Of a DNA stretch of 64,000 nt, positions 45,406 through 56,468 are shown piece by piece. The DNA is from Trifolium pratense. Its lineage: Eukaryota; Streptophyta; Magnoliopsida; Fabales; Fabaceae. Each line of letters starts with the position of its first letter. Positions within the stretch are counted from its first letter, which is position 1. The stretch is from assembly GCF_020283565.1 (NCBI RefSeq), contig NC_060061.1, positions 19,009,362 to 19,073,361 of the forward strand, read 5' to 3'. Made by a program: the position numbers and the translations under genes. The notes under the pieces are model-generated. The model made no database searches and was not told where the DNA came from. It worked only from the letters and a program-made list of their open reading frames with translations.

Positions 45406-47160
45406 AAGCAAAGTAAGAACTCAAAACAAAACCCTCGAATAAGAAAAAGAAGAGATGATTGAGGTTGTGTGCAAAACACAATCCATTTGTACATAAACAT
45501 CAAACAAGATAAAAGTTGTGGGAAGTGAAGTTAGTGACATGTTGCTTTTATTATTTGGTGTTATTGAAGGGTGTGTGTCCCATACCCCGCATGAGTTTGC
45601 GCACTAATTAAACAAAGCAAAGATTTAATAGATTATGAGAGCAGAATATGTCTCTCTTGAGAAAGTCAATGATATCTATTCCCATTTTCGAATGATTTTA
45701 GTTTCTTTTAAAAAGTCAATTCAATGATGCCATCGGATCCAACAAAGAAAGGGAATGAAACAATGAGAAGAATATAACTGTCCCGGTAACCCTACCATAT
45801 ATCATCCAAATCATTCATTAGTTTCGGTATTAATTGAAAGAGTTTAATTGCTGTGCATCGTCAGTGTAACATTTTTTTACACATGCATCCAATAATACGT
45901 TGCCACATCATTTAATGAATGTGACACATCATGTGTTTTTAATTACCATACATGATGTGTCGGTATATTATTGGATGCATGTGCAAAATAACTTTACACC
46001 GACGGTGCATATAAATTAAATTCTAATTGAAAATTTGAAAATCATGTTTTCCATAGATTTTACCTTTCATCTTCCGGTCCCTTCGGAGACATCCGATAAA
46101 ATTGGAACGGTACATTTGATCTTCAAACCAACAAAATGCAGTAAGATTAATATAAGCAAACATGTGTGTTGTTTATGTAAATTCAATTCATAAACTCAAC
46201 TCGTAAAATCTATCTCATATTACAATTTTATTAAAAATCATTATACCTACTTATATACTAACCATTAGTGCATAAATAATTCAAAATTTCTATTAAATTA
46301 TGAATAAAAGAAGCAAAATAACTAAGGGAAGAAATTGAATCAAATGTGAAAATAGCGATAAAAAAGATAAAAAAACTTTGTAAAAAAGTTCTGCGAGTTT
46401 ATTGAGTTCGTACTATGAGTCTAGTCGAGTAAACTCGATTTCATTTATAAGTTTACTAAAATTGGAGTTTACAACTGAGCTAACTCGAAGTTGATCATCG
46501 AAACTCTCGTGGAATCTAGTTAACAATTTTAACAATCTTGAGATACATATACATCTTCAATCTTCATTATATATTTTTTGTTATAGTCATCTAATTCAAT
46601 TCATAAGAAAAGAAGTCGGTTCTAGTAATTTGAAATTTGGCCGAGAGATAGGTAAAGGTAGACCTATGATTATTTAAGTAAGTAACTCAGATTATCTCAA
46701 AAGATTCATCTTTTAGCTCCTGACTCATAATTAACCACCTCAATCACTTCTTGATTATCTATTTCCTCATATATATAACAAATAAATTAGTTAGGATAAT
46801 GAAAATGTTATAATTAAAATTACACAAACAAAGACATACCAAGATGAGCATATATATATCAATCTCCATACAAAAAAAAAAAGACATATATAAGATATAA
46901 AGTATATATCATTTATAGGCGTTAGTTAAAGGATGTAAATCCAAGCATCCAAATGAAAGGAAATTTCTACAAACCTAACACATGAAAACTAGATAGGTAC
47001 GTAACATTAACATATACTACTAGTTAATTAATTATTAATGATCCAATTAATAAAAAGATATGTCATGGCTAGCTAGATCAACTCAACCACTCCACATGCA
47101 TATTGCTTTGCAATTGTGGTCACTCACTCACTCACTACATACATGATTAATTATTATGAT
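45406..47160. other. Intergenic, 3' side of SMR gene
   Basis: Apart from the MITE at 45840-46022 there is no gene. 46605-46760 is SINE-like (gtcggttctagt, ccgagagatagg). A candidate 9-bp duplication aaagacata (46830-46838, 46880-46888) around an A-tailed 41-mer is weak. Confidence 0.4.
45840..46022. mobile_element. MITE with tgcaccgacgg ends, second copy
   Basis: Left tttaattgctgtgcatcgtc and right gacggtgcatataaattaaa are inverted; inner arms acatgcatccaataatac facing tattattggatgcatgt. Confidence 0.75.
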
Positions 47161-47167
47161 CAATTTG

Positions 47168-47563
47168 TTAAAAAAGTTTCACCTTCTTATGATTCTTACC
47201 ACTAGTGCCAAGATCCAAATCTAAAGGATTCATGGAAAACAAGGATTCAATCTCTTGAGATAGATCAAGTATAACTTGAGGTCGATGAAAACAACCTTTT
47301 CTTTTTGTAGATGAACGAAGTACTTGTTTTGCCTTTCTAGGTGGAGGTGGTGGAAGGGTCACTTGAATTTTGTGTTCCATTTTTGTTGGAGTCTTGAAAC
47401 CATCGTTTAACGAATCATCATCTTCATCTTGATCTTTCTTTTCGTCGTACGTTGGAATGTTGATCTTCAAATAATCGAAAGGAACATTGGTCTGTTGTTT
47501 CTCTTGATCATTTTGTTGCACTTGATTTTGCTTAGGTTGGAAGTCTTGATCATGAAGTTCCAT
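47168..47563 (-). CDS. SIAMESE-RELATED (SMR) cyclin-dependent kinase inhibitor, 131 aa
   Basis: Single-exon gene. The diagnostic SMR motif is at residues 55-80: DGFKTPTKMEHKIQV followed by PPPPPRKAK, matching the family pattern TPTS.[DE]HKIP...PP.PRKPK. It is preceded by an acidic run (44-50) and by FDYLKINIPT, like the N-terminal motif of SIM/SMR1. The last five residues are KVKLF, a K.LF form of the cyclin-docking [RK].L motif. SMR proteins bind CDK-cyclin complexes, stop mitosis and promote endoreduplication or stress arrest. ATG 47563 is chosen because it gives the family's usual length; the frame stays open upstream to 47914, probably a leader. The nearest-looking relative is SMR1-like; I cannot fix which of the paralogues this is. 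Confidence 0.9.
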   Translation of the reverse strand: MELHDQDFQPKQNQVQQNDQEKQQTNVPFDYLKINIPTYDEKKDQDEDDDSLNDGFKTPTKMEHKIQVTLPPPPPRKAKQVLRSSTKRKGCFHRPQVILDLSQEIESLFSMNPLDLDLGTSGKNHKKVKLF

Positions 47564-47740
47564 ATGATGAATGAATAGATTAATAATAAGTATGTTGGTT
47601 ATATAAGATGAAGAAGTAGTAGTTATAATTAAAATGAAGTGGTTGATGAGAATCCAAGAAAGAACGGAGAGGATAGAAATTTCATGGGATTCTAGTACTA
47701 TAGGTGGTGGAGTGATGATGGGGGAAGGTAAGAAGTTAGA

Positions 47741-47767
47741 ATTGGAGAGGAGAGAGAGAGAGAGAAG
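47741..47767 (-). repeat. GA-rich tract in SMR leader
   Basis: CT-rich on the coding strand, about 190 bp upstream of the start codon. Confidence 0.6.
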
Positions 47768-47830
47768 GTTTGAAACATCCACTTTTGAGGCGAAGAATCC
47801 TATGCAAAGAAAAAATGTTGTCACTTTCAA

Positions 47831-47840
47831 TCTATATAAG
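47831..47840 (-). promoter_or_regulatory. Candidate TATA box of SMR gene
   Basis: Reads CTTATATAGA on the coding strand, about 270 bp upstream of the chosen ATG. Transcription would then start near 47800, giving a leader of about 240 nt. Confidence 0.5.
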
Positions 47841-47999
47841 GGAATGATACTATCTTTGCTTAATTTTAAGTTATAGCTTTTTCCTCTTCTCAAATTCTGT
47901 GAACTTTGATGCATATGTGTATACGTGGCTGTGTATTTTACCGGATAACCATAACGTGCATGCTACTTCTAGCCGTATTATGAGGGAATGGATTTAACG

Positions 48000-48198
48000 C
48001 CTAGTAAGTAACTACTGCTGACCGTCCGATTAAAACTAAACGGTTGTAATTAAAATTGTAAAAAATCAATATATAAAATTAGATTAATTAGAATTGTTTG
48101 ATATATTTAAATGGTCGAGATTGTCTACCTCGTGAAACTGTGTGAAAACAGTACGGTAGACAATCAGTATGATGAATACTTGCATAAACACAACACTA
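48000..48198. other. SMR upstream region
   Basis: Contains gaccgtccgatt and gattgtctacc / ggtagacaatc inverted words, a possible small MITE. Confidence 0.4.
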
Positions 48199-48604
48199 AC
48201 ACTATGTTTGGATGTCAAAGAGATAGGGAAGAGAGAAATAGTGAAGAGAGAAATAAGAGAGAAGAGAGATAGAAGAGAAATTAGATAGAAATTTTATATG
48301 GTTTGGATGAATAGAAAAGTGAGAAGAGAGAAATTAATAAAAATGAGAAAATAACAAATTTACCCTTTTCTACAAGAAAATAAATTAGTTGAATGAGGGT
48401 ATTGTTGTAAAATTGTTTATTTCACTTCTTGTCACACAAATCTCTCCTAATATGGAGAAATTTATTTTTGGCAGTTATTAATCATTATATTTCTCTCTTT
48501 TCTTATTTCTCTCCTAATTCAAACCATTAAAATAGCTAATTTCTTTTCTATCTCTCTCTTTCTTATTTCTCTTTTTAGTAAATCTACCTAAACAAACACA
48601 ATGT
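48199..48604. mobile_element. MITE with GA/CT-rich arms
   Basis: Left acactatgtttggatg and right caaacacaatgt are inverted. The left arm is GA-rich (gaagagagaaataag) and the right arm CT-rich (cttatttctctc), so the whole can fold. Confidence 0.65.
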
Positions 48605-48950
48605 AAATAAAATATATTTAAGTACACATAACTAACTTTAAAAAATTAAAAGATAAAAAAATTAATTAATATTAAGTTGTGTCTAAATGTAGTTTATTTG
48701 AGATTGTGTCCATTTGAAATATATCACATTTTATACTAGTACCGGTGAATTTATTAACCATTGAGAAATTTGGAATAGCTAATGTAATCGGCTTTATAAT
48801 AATGATCAAATAAATTAGTATTTAGAAAGTAAATTTTATTTATAATTAACAATCGGAGGGACTATATCATACCACAATCAGTTGATAATAGTTAAAATGA
48901 TGAATGAATATGTGTGGAAATATGATATTTTACCAATCATGTTTTAGCTA

Positions 48951-48992
48951 ACTATACACGAGACTGCGTCAAAAAAAAACTATACACGAGAC
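48951..48992 (+). repeat. Micro-retroposon, 14-bp insert with 14-bp TSD
   Basis: actatacacgagac at 48951-48964 and 48979-48992 flanks tgcgtc plus an A-run. Confidence 0.65.
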
Positions 48993-49092
48993 GAGATATT
49001 TGGTGGCTATTATTTATAAAGTGTTGCTTACTTCCACGTGTGTTTATTTGACCAAATAATTCTACTTCTACGTGTTATTCTTGTATTTTAAT

Positions 49093-49125
49093 GTGAGATT
49101 TTGTACCAAAAAAAAAAGTGAGATT
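49093..49125 (+). repeat. Micro-retroposon, 17-bp insert with 8-bp TSD
   Basis: gtgagatt at 49093-49100 and 49118-49125 flanks ttgtacc plus ten A. The same ttgtacc-A(n) is the 3' end of the LINE relic at 57.6 kb (minus strand). Confidence 0.6.
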
Positions 49126-49245
49126 ATTTATAAACTATTGCTTGTATTTTTGGTAAGGAACTTTGTTGGTTAATTTAATACATAAAATACTAACAAATTA
49201 AATTTGACACTAAATATATTTGTTGGCATATATTTAAAAATTATA

Positions 49246-49563
49246 CTCCATCTGTTTCAAATTACTTGACTTTTTAGAAAAAAAATAAGAAATTAAGAAA
49301 GTGTATTTTTACACCTTATTTTTCTATTATACTCTTATTTCAATTCACCAATATTTTTTTTTGCACACACTTTCTCTTTCCAATAAATTTAATATATTAT
49401 GTATCAATATTTTTTTTAAAATTATACAAAGAAGATTAGTAAAAAAATACAATAAAAAGATTTAAAATAAGGAGGGTATAATAGACAAAATATAACATAA
49501 ATTATTAAAAAGACAAGTAATTTGAAAAAAATAAAATTTTCTAAAAATAAAAAAGGGATGGAG
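49246..49563. mobile_element. Stowaway-like MITE, TA-flanked
   Basis: ctccatctgtttcaaatt at the left and the complementary aaagggatggag at the right, each next to TA; cttgacttttt faces aaaaagacaag inside. Confidence 0.75.
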
Positions 49564-49707
49564 TATATACAACAGTTTCATCACACATTCATATATATCA
49601 AAAATCAAAATGATTATTTGTCTTAAAAAAGATATAAATGTCGACTCTCCATCGTTTTTAATAAAACAATAGAATTTGTAAATATCATAAAAGGGGAAAG
49701 GAGATAA

Positions 49708-50090
49708 AGGGTCTGTTTGGTAAAAATAAGCTATAAGCTAGCTGATAGCTGAAAATCTAGCTTATAGCTGATAGCTGAAAAGCTAGCTTATTGAAATTAA
49801 AGTGTTTGGTAAAATTAGCTTTTAAAGTGGTTATTAAATATAAAATTACATAATTGATAGTGGGTAGTTTATTTTTTAGAGTGGGTAGTTATTAAATTAA
49901 AGGGTAAAAATGGAATAAAGTGTAAAAAGCTATAAGCTATAAGCTCAAATGCTACTTGAAATAGCATCTGAAAAAAAGCTATAAGCTAGTACAAAAAACT
50001 TGTTACCAAACGCCTCTAATTTTTTGAAACAAGCTTATAAGCTCATATAATAAGCTATAAGCTAGCTTATTTGTGTTACCAAACAGAGCC
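49708..50090. mobile_element. MITE with gtttggtaa ends
   Basis: Left gggtctgtttggtaaa and right ttaccaaacagagcc are inverted. Many copies of agctataagctagct lie in both arms. Length about 383 bp. Confidence 0.75.
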
Positions 50091-51170
50091 AAAACCAAAT
50101 TATATTTAAAAAAAAATGCATATATCTAATTTAAACCTTTTTTGTATGTCTAAATTAGATAAAACCAAATTAGATACACCCATTTATCTCTCTCTTGAAA
50201 AATTATTGTGTCGTATTATAACGACAAATCAACTAAATTTTCACTTTCCAAGCTAAACGACAAATCACTACTATTAATTAAAATTATCAATTGTGGTGTT
50301 TGCACATTTGTCCATCCATATATACTATTTCTTTCTATAATTATGATCCTCTTTTTATTTTATTTTTTGTTCTTCATCACCACTAGTATCACCGTCCAAT
50401 CTGATTCGGGAGTCGGTTCTGATATCAAGTGATTCAAGTCATTCCAATCACAATTGTGGGGAATCGAATCGTGATCATTCCTATAAAATCCAGCTTAATT
50501 ATCATTTGACCAATTAACGTATGATCACTTTAATGGTTAAATAGAAAACTAAACTTAATTTTTTAGAAAAGTAACTAAAATATACATACACATCTCAAAC
50601 AAAACAGTACTAGCACATCAAATGTAAGCATGCTTTGGCTATAAGGAAGTGGAATTTCACAAATAGGTCCTACTGCCCGTAGTACTTGATGTTGTTTTTT
50701 TGTTGCAAAGGTAATATACACTTGTTGTTGAACTTAGGATTCCCTTATTTGAAAATGATCAATAAGGAAAGTTACGGCCTTACGGGAATAGGTAAGTTTC
50801 GTTTTTTGGGGGATATATATATCAATGGAAATAGAGTTAAAATTAATTAATCCGATAAAAGGACTTAGTTCCAGTTAATTGGACAAGCTGCATGCATTGT
50901 GTTTTGTAATATAGCTAGTTGACACTTTGCTAATAATATATTCACTAATACTGAATTGACATATTAACTATAAAAGTGGAGGACATGGAATTCACCACAT
51001 ATTCTAACATGATATTTTCTATTTGATATATATATCTTTAATAGTGAAGATTCTATTTAGTTGATCACAATTTTTGACAAGTCAATTTTAATCTCTAATA
51101 AAATGTGAAACTCAAATTACTATTAGTCATTGATATTTGTATATTGAAAATAAATTAAATTTAATCTCTA
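50091..51170. other. Intergenic, no supported gene
   Basis: 50390-50500 is a minus-strand copy of the SINE tail at 35315 (gtcggttctgatatcaag). Otherwise nothing recognised. Confidence 0.45.
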
Positions 51171-51174
51171 ATAA

Positions 51175-51350
51175 AATGTTAAATAGTGTACCCGGTGCAC
51201 TAGTTAAACACATAAATAAGGAAATTTTTTCTTGAAACTCGTGCATTCAATGTATTGAAAGTGTAAAAAATTATTTTTATCAACATTAACTTTATGTTTT
51301 ATTTCTATTTTTGGTATGATTAACAAGTGCAACTGGTGCGCTATTTAAAT
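51175..51350. repeat. Decayed member of the ggggc-MITE family
   Basis: aaaatgttaaatagtg at the left and gctatttaaata at the right mirror the ends of 20380-20572, and the interior shares cgtgcattcaatg. Confidence 0.6.
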
Positions 51351-52498
51351 ATATATCAGTTGTAATATAGCAGAGGAAATATTACTTAATTTTGCCGCTT
51401 GTTTCCATTCGGGTAGCTTGATAGTAGTACTAGGCAAAGCCAAAGTCAATGAGATAATAATGAGTTACGTACAGCCAACATGATGGTATATGAAGAAAAG
51501 CATATCCAACCGGAAAGGAGTCCATGTTTATATAGTTTCTTCATTCAATTGCAGTAGCTAGCTAGTACGATCTACATTTTGCCATATTTTGAAGATTTTT
51601 AATCAAATTACTTATAATATGGCATGAAATGTTAGATTCTTGGACAAAAATTAATCATAGACTAAGTTGGTATGTATTTCGCATAAGAGCGTTGCTAAAT
51701 GGTGCGAATAAATACCATGTGAAATTTCACGAATATGTCCCCAACGTTAAACTGTTGCTTAGCGTTTTGATTTTTTTCAATCAATAAATTACTATAATCT
51801 CAACTAAACCAGAGGAAGTTAATTACAACTGGTTAACTCATCGGCAACTCATTAATTGCAACCACCGTCACTATTCTCTCATCATGCAAAAAAGCTTTAT
51901 CATGTTGTAGACCTTGTTCTTAACAATTGCTCCTCTCTGCAAGCAGCAGGAAACAACAACAAATGTGTACTCCACAGCTCACCACAAACTTCGTCGAGAT
52001 CGTTCCGCCATTAGAGAATTTCAGCCCCGCCGTGATATTGAAGCAGAACCACAAAATTAGAGTCGAAGAGGTGCGTCCGACGGTGATGGTGGGTTCACTT
52101 TTCTGTTGAAAGTGTCTGCCATGGTGGGTTCACTTTTCAATTCCGATGGAGTAGTCATCATGTGAACATATTTAGACCATGAAAGTAGTTGTCGGTGTGT
52201 GTTGAATTCAATAGAGATCAATTTTACTTGGAACTACAACATGTGATTATATGAAATGTGATTCGTGAATTTTCGCATGGTTTTCCTTCGCACTATTAAT
52301 CATTTTTCTTTCGCATAAATAACATGATTATAAAAAATTGATACGAAAAGTGGCATGACAATGTAGGGTCTAGCATGGGACATATCATATATATATGGAA
52401 AAGAAAACAAAGCAACACATCATGAATAACATATGCAGTTTCTTAGCATTCCACGCCGCGCTCATGCTTAATGATTTTGTAACCCATCAGAGGTCATC
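51351..52498. other. Intergenic with one small unassigned frame
   Basis: 51927-52109 is open for 60 codons (TNFVEIVPPLENFSPAVILK in its middle) with unusually mixed codons for this AT-rich region. I do not recognise it; it may be a gene fragment. Confidence 0.3.
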
Positions 52499-52555
52499 AT
52501 GTTCCCCTATCATATTTGCTTATCAAAAAAAAAAAAAAATGTTCCCCTATCATAT
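52499..52555 (+). repeat. Micro-retroposon, 21-bp insert with 18-bp TSD
   Basis: atgttcccctatcatatt at 52499-52516 and 52538-52555 flanks tgcttatc plus an A-run of 13. Confidence 0.75.
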
Positions 52556-54559
52556 TACATTACAATCATGGACTATATCTCGCATATATTTCAGATTTTC
52601 AACCCACTCAACCCTTGCCTTCTGCCCTACTATGTTTTAGGATGAAAAAATAATTTATCTATTCACCTTTTTTTTTATAATTAAGATTCACAAGATTTGA
52701 ACAATTAGTCTCGCCAATTACGTGGGGAGGATTTTAAATTTACACCTAAATAACCACAAAATTAAACACAATGTCAAACTGTTCGTAATAGAACTCAGAA
52801 TTATCCAAAAAGGATATAAAAGAAGGGTAGCTAGAGAACTCACGGTGGTGGATCAGTGGAAGGATGCTCCGAGTTGGAGGTCGGAATCCGACTATTTGAG
52901 ATAATCGACGATAGAAAAGGTGTACCTGCAGAAAATAATTAGACGCCCAAGTCAGTATAAGCTTGAGATAAATGTGAGGTTAAACTAATGCATACATTGT
53001 GAGATTATAGTGTGGTGGTTATATATGCCAAGGATTGTGACATTGGACCGATGAATATGGCATTGAGTTTGACCCGACCCAAAAGTCCAATCCATAACAC
53101 AAAAAATCACAATCTTCGTAAAAAGAACAATTTCTATGCTAGCAGTAGCCGGTGTTCATGGCTTTCAGATTTGAGATTAATTTCTATGCATTGAGAGGGT
53201 AATTTTTTGGTATACATGCATTCAATCAAATCATACTAATATTTCTAAAGATATTTGAAAAACTAACTTAAAAAAGTGACATCATGGAATAATTTAAATG
53301 GATGAACGTGCAAAAAAGTTTTACACTACTAATATATAAAAATTAAATCATTCAAATTTATGCCTTTAAATTTTTAATATTTACTTTTATCTTTTAAGTT
53401 GGGTTTCATTTGCGTTGGCAATTTGTAATTTAGTCTTTATTATAAACAAATAAAAATGCGTGTAAGTATAAGTTGAAAATCAAAATTGTTTTCAGTAATT
53501 TTCCATCGTCAAATATTGAATCTGGTTATTTGGAGAATCTTGGTCTATCGAATCAAGAGGTGATAGTAAAAGTGAAATTGCATAAGGTCTATGAAAAAAC
53601 ACAATCCTTCATGTTTCCTTATTTCTAACATCTCTTTCATCATAAATCTTGAAAATAATTTCAAGCACTCTGATTTCGACGGTAACTTCATCACTATTTT
53701 CGTTCCCATCAAAACTTTGACATCCCCACATGCCACCGTTGACTTCACCAAAGATGAAGAGCTTTTTTGATGAGAGAACAAAATCATATCCTCTCTACTT
53801 TTTGTTCAGTTTTGGGCTAGGCCCATTTCCTGTCAAAACTCAGGACTCAGCTGGACTCATTAATTTTTTTTGAGATTTTTTTTCTGGCGCCTCCTAGAAG
53901 TACTTGTTTGCGGTTTGCCCTCAAAAATTTCAAAAATACTCCTCGCTACTTAAGTAGCGAACTCAGGGGGCGCCAAATCTGGAAAAAATAGGGGGTAAAG
54001 GAAGGGGAAAGATACAAAAATATTAGATTTTATAAGATTCGCATTCTATAATACGAACTGAGTTTGGATTCTAGGATTCGAACTGTTTAGTAAAACATTA
54101 TTGATCGATAATTAAGCTTAAAGTTATCCTGAAAGAGATTCACGGGTATCTCTATTGCATATAGTTTGTATAAATGTTGCTGAAAGAATTTTTTACCAAG
54201 GTGAACCTAGATATACTTTGAACCTTATAAAACATGAATTGCTCAAAATGAAATAGTGAAATGTCAGCAAAAACTTTTAATCTATTCTCCAGAACTTGCT
54301 GAAAACCTTTTCCACTTGCATATATGTAAGACAGTCCTTACACAGTAAATATAAAGGTATACATACCAAATCCGATTCTAGGGTCGGATACTGAGTTTTG
54401 AAAAAAAAAAAAATCTATTTTCATAGATAAGCCAAAAAAGAAAAAGAACTGTGACCATTGAAGAGAGGTTCTTCCAGAAACATAATGATAAACCAGATAC
54501 ATGATTACATGTACAATATTTGAAAATAACTTATTGAGTTAACTTAAATCTAAATTGCT
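52556..54559. other. Intergenic; contains a repeat shared with 25.8-25.95 kb
   Basis: 53880-53985 holds a palindrome cgctacttaagtagcg bounded by ggcgcc on both sides; a relative is at 25800-25950. 54375-54412 ends ggtcggatactgagttttg plus an A-run, a SINE tail. The minus frame 53545-53787 has no known domain. Confidence 0.45.
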
Positions 54560-56468
54560 TCAACAACCTTGTAGTATTCCATCTCTGGCAGAAAGCAAGG
54601 AAGCAGTACTATGTTTTCCTGTTGTTGAATTAAAAGGGTGATCATCTTCTATTTTAAACCTCATAAGCCTAGAAGAATCATCTTCTCCACAATCCAATAA
54701 TGATTCTGATTCTCCATCCATGTTCCATTCATCCTTCCAAGGTTCCATGTTTTCTTTAGAACTTGATTCAGATTTCTGAATCAATTGATTGTTGGCAATA
54801 TCATCATCTTGATATATCATTGTTTTCTTGCTGTCCAAGGTTGAGAAAGAGGGCTTATTTTCCTGATCTTCATAGTTGTTTGAATCTGAATCACATCTAC
54901 GAATTGTGGTCGGCAATGATTTTTCGCGTAATATGGTTTGTGTTGAAGTTGATCTTTGTTGGAAACTTCCAAAACCTTGAATACCTCTTGATAATCTTCT
55001 ACATTGGTTTCTTTCTTCCTTGAGAAGTGTTCCTTCTTCCAACAGTTTCATTACTCTCTCTGATTTCTTTCTAACAGTTAGGCCCCAATTGAACCTGCAA
55101 ATTATCAATACAATTTGCATATTACTTATATATAAATTTTCTCTTATCTATGGCTTTCATCAAGAATATAGGCTTAAGGGTCTATTTAGATTGGTTTTTT
55201 GAGCTTTTCTCCTGATATAAACACTTGTGAGACTGTTCAGGAGATGTCTATAAGTTGTTTTCAGCTTATTTCTATAAGCTCGCCAAGATAACTTAAGAAA
55301 ACAGCTAATCATCTTTTATTTTAAAAATAACTTATACATAAACACTTATACGATAAGTGTTTATACTATAAGTGCTTAATTATGTTGTTTATCCAAACAG
55401 GACCTAAATAGTCAACAAAAACAACTAACTAGGGTAACTAACTTTTACATCTAACGGATTAGTCGGTCCGGCCGGATACCGAGTTTTCAAAAATAACTTT
55501 TACATCTAACGGCGCTAGTGTCAAGAGAAAGAAAATCAATGACCAAGTTTTAATATTAAAATTGAAAGGAAAAGAATAAAAGGCATACCCTTGTTGATCA
55601 ATATACTGAAAACCTTTAAGCTGGTTAATAACATCTTTATCACTCTGAAACTCCTCTGCTACACTTTCTGGTCCATGAGTCAACAAATGCTCAAGCACAA
55701 TCAAGGAATTGTAAGAGATCCTCCAATTCTTCTTTTCAAATTTAGCCAATCTGTTTTACAATTGTACCATTTGTTCATCCATCATGATTCATTTATTAAC
55801 AAAGAATAACAAGGTTTTAAATAAAAGTCCGCAATCCCAATCTGGGCCATAATAACATAACAGTTTTTGATATTGCATTAAACCACATTACAATTGCGTA
55901 AATGTTTGGTAGCACGGTCAATACGTCAGAATCATGGTATTCACCGTGATTTTCCAAAAGTTACACTTAGTGGCTTATGCAGATCACGGACCCACTGTGA
56001 TAGCAAACATATGCTGCAATTGAGACCACATCCCGAAATATTAAGAAATCACGACCGCTATTTAAAACTTTGGATGTATCAAGCTAAACATACCTTTTAT
56101 GTAGAATCTCTATAATCCTCCAATAATCATCTAGCTCAAAAGCAGCTTTTGAAATTGATCTAAGTGTTACAGTGTTTGGTGCCCATGGATTTTCATTAGT
56201 TGCCTCTTCTATCATTCTGCAAAGAGTAAACAAACACATACAAAGGGAAATAAGCATATACAATATATTAGAAATCCTATAGTTTTGGATATATGAAATA
56301 ATTTGAAGTGTATATAATTAAGATAAAAAACAAATCAATGATATCATAAAAGTAATAAGCTCACAATTCTGCAGGGGTGACATCAGTTAGAGCTAATCTA
56401 GCAGTTTTGATTTTCTCTTTGAGGAAGAAAGAAGCTTGTTTTTTGAATTCATTGAAAGGAGTACCCAT
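54560..56468 (-). CDS. Epsin-like ENTH-domain protein, 307 aa
   Basis: Four exons with GT/AG borders: 56468-56365, 56216-56094, 55750-55589, 55094-54560; stop at 54560. The ENTH domain covers about residues 15-150: FKKQASFFLKEKIK, then NPWAPNTVTLRSISKAAF, YWRIIEILHKR, WRISYNSLIVLEHLLTHGPE and GLTVRKKSERVMKLL, the usual helix order ending in the conserved VRKKS. The C-terminal half (155-307) is Ser/Asp-rich and looks disordered, with a weak clathrin-box-like ESLLDCGED and no DPW or NPF motif. ENTH proteins bind phosphoinositides and help clathrin vesicle budding. The length matches a small Arabidopsis ENTH/VHS protein group. Intron 3 (55095-55588) carries a MITE and a micro-retroposon; splicing looks unaffected. 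Confidence 0.92.
55178..55404. mobile_element. MITE in ENTH intron 3
   Basis: gggtctatttagattgg at the left and atccaaacaggacct at the right are inverted; the arms carry cttatacataaacactta-type words. About 227 bp. Confidence 0.6.
55439..55512 (+). repeat. Micro-retroposon, 36-bp insert with 19-bp TSD, ENTH intron 3
   Basis: taacttttacatctaacgg at 55439-55457 and 55494-55512 flanks a 36-mer ending ggataccgagttttc plus A's. Its last part matches the SINE tail at 54382-54412. Confidence 0.8.

Noticed and set aside
46830..46888. Further micro-retroposon candidate
   Set aside because: Only a 9-bp repeat, largely A's that overlap the A-run; too weak to count.
47564..47914. N-terminal extension of the SMR frame
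   Set aside because: Open by chance; translation is hydrophobic and unlike the family, and the TATA-like site lies inside it.
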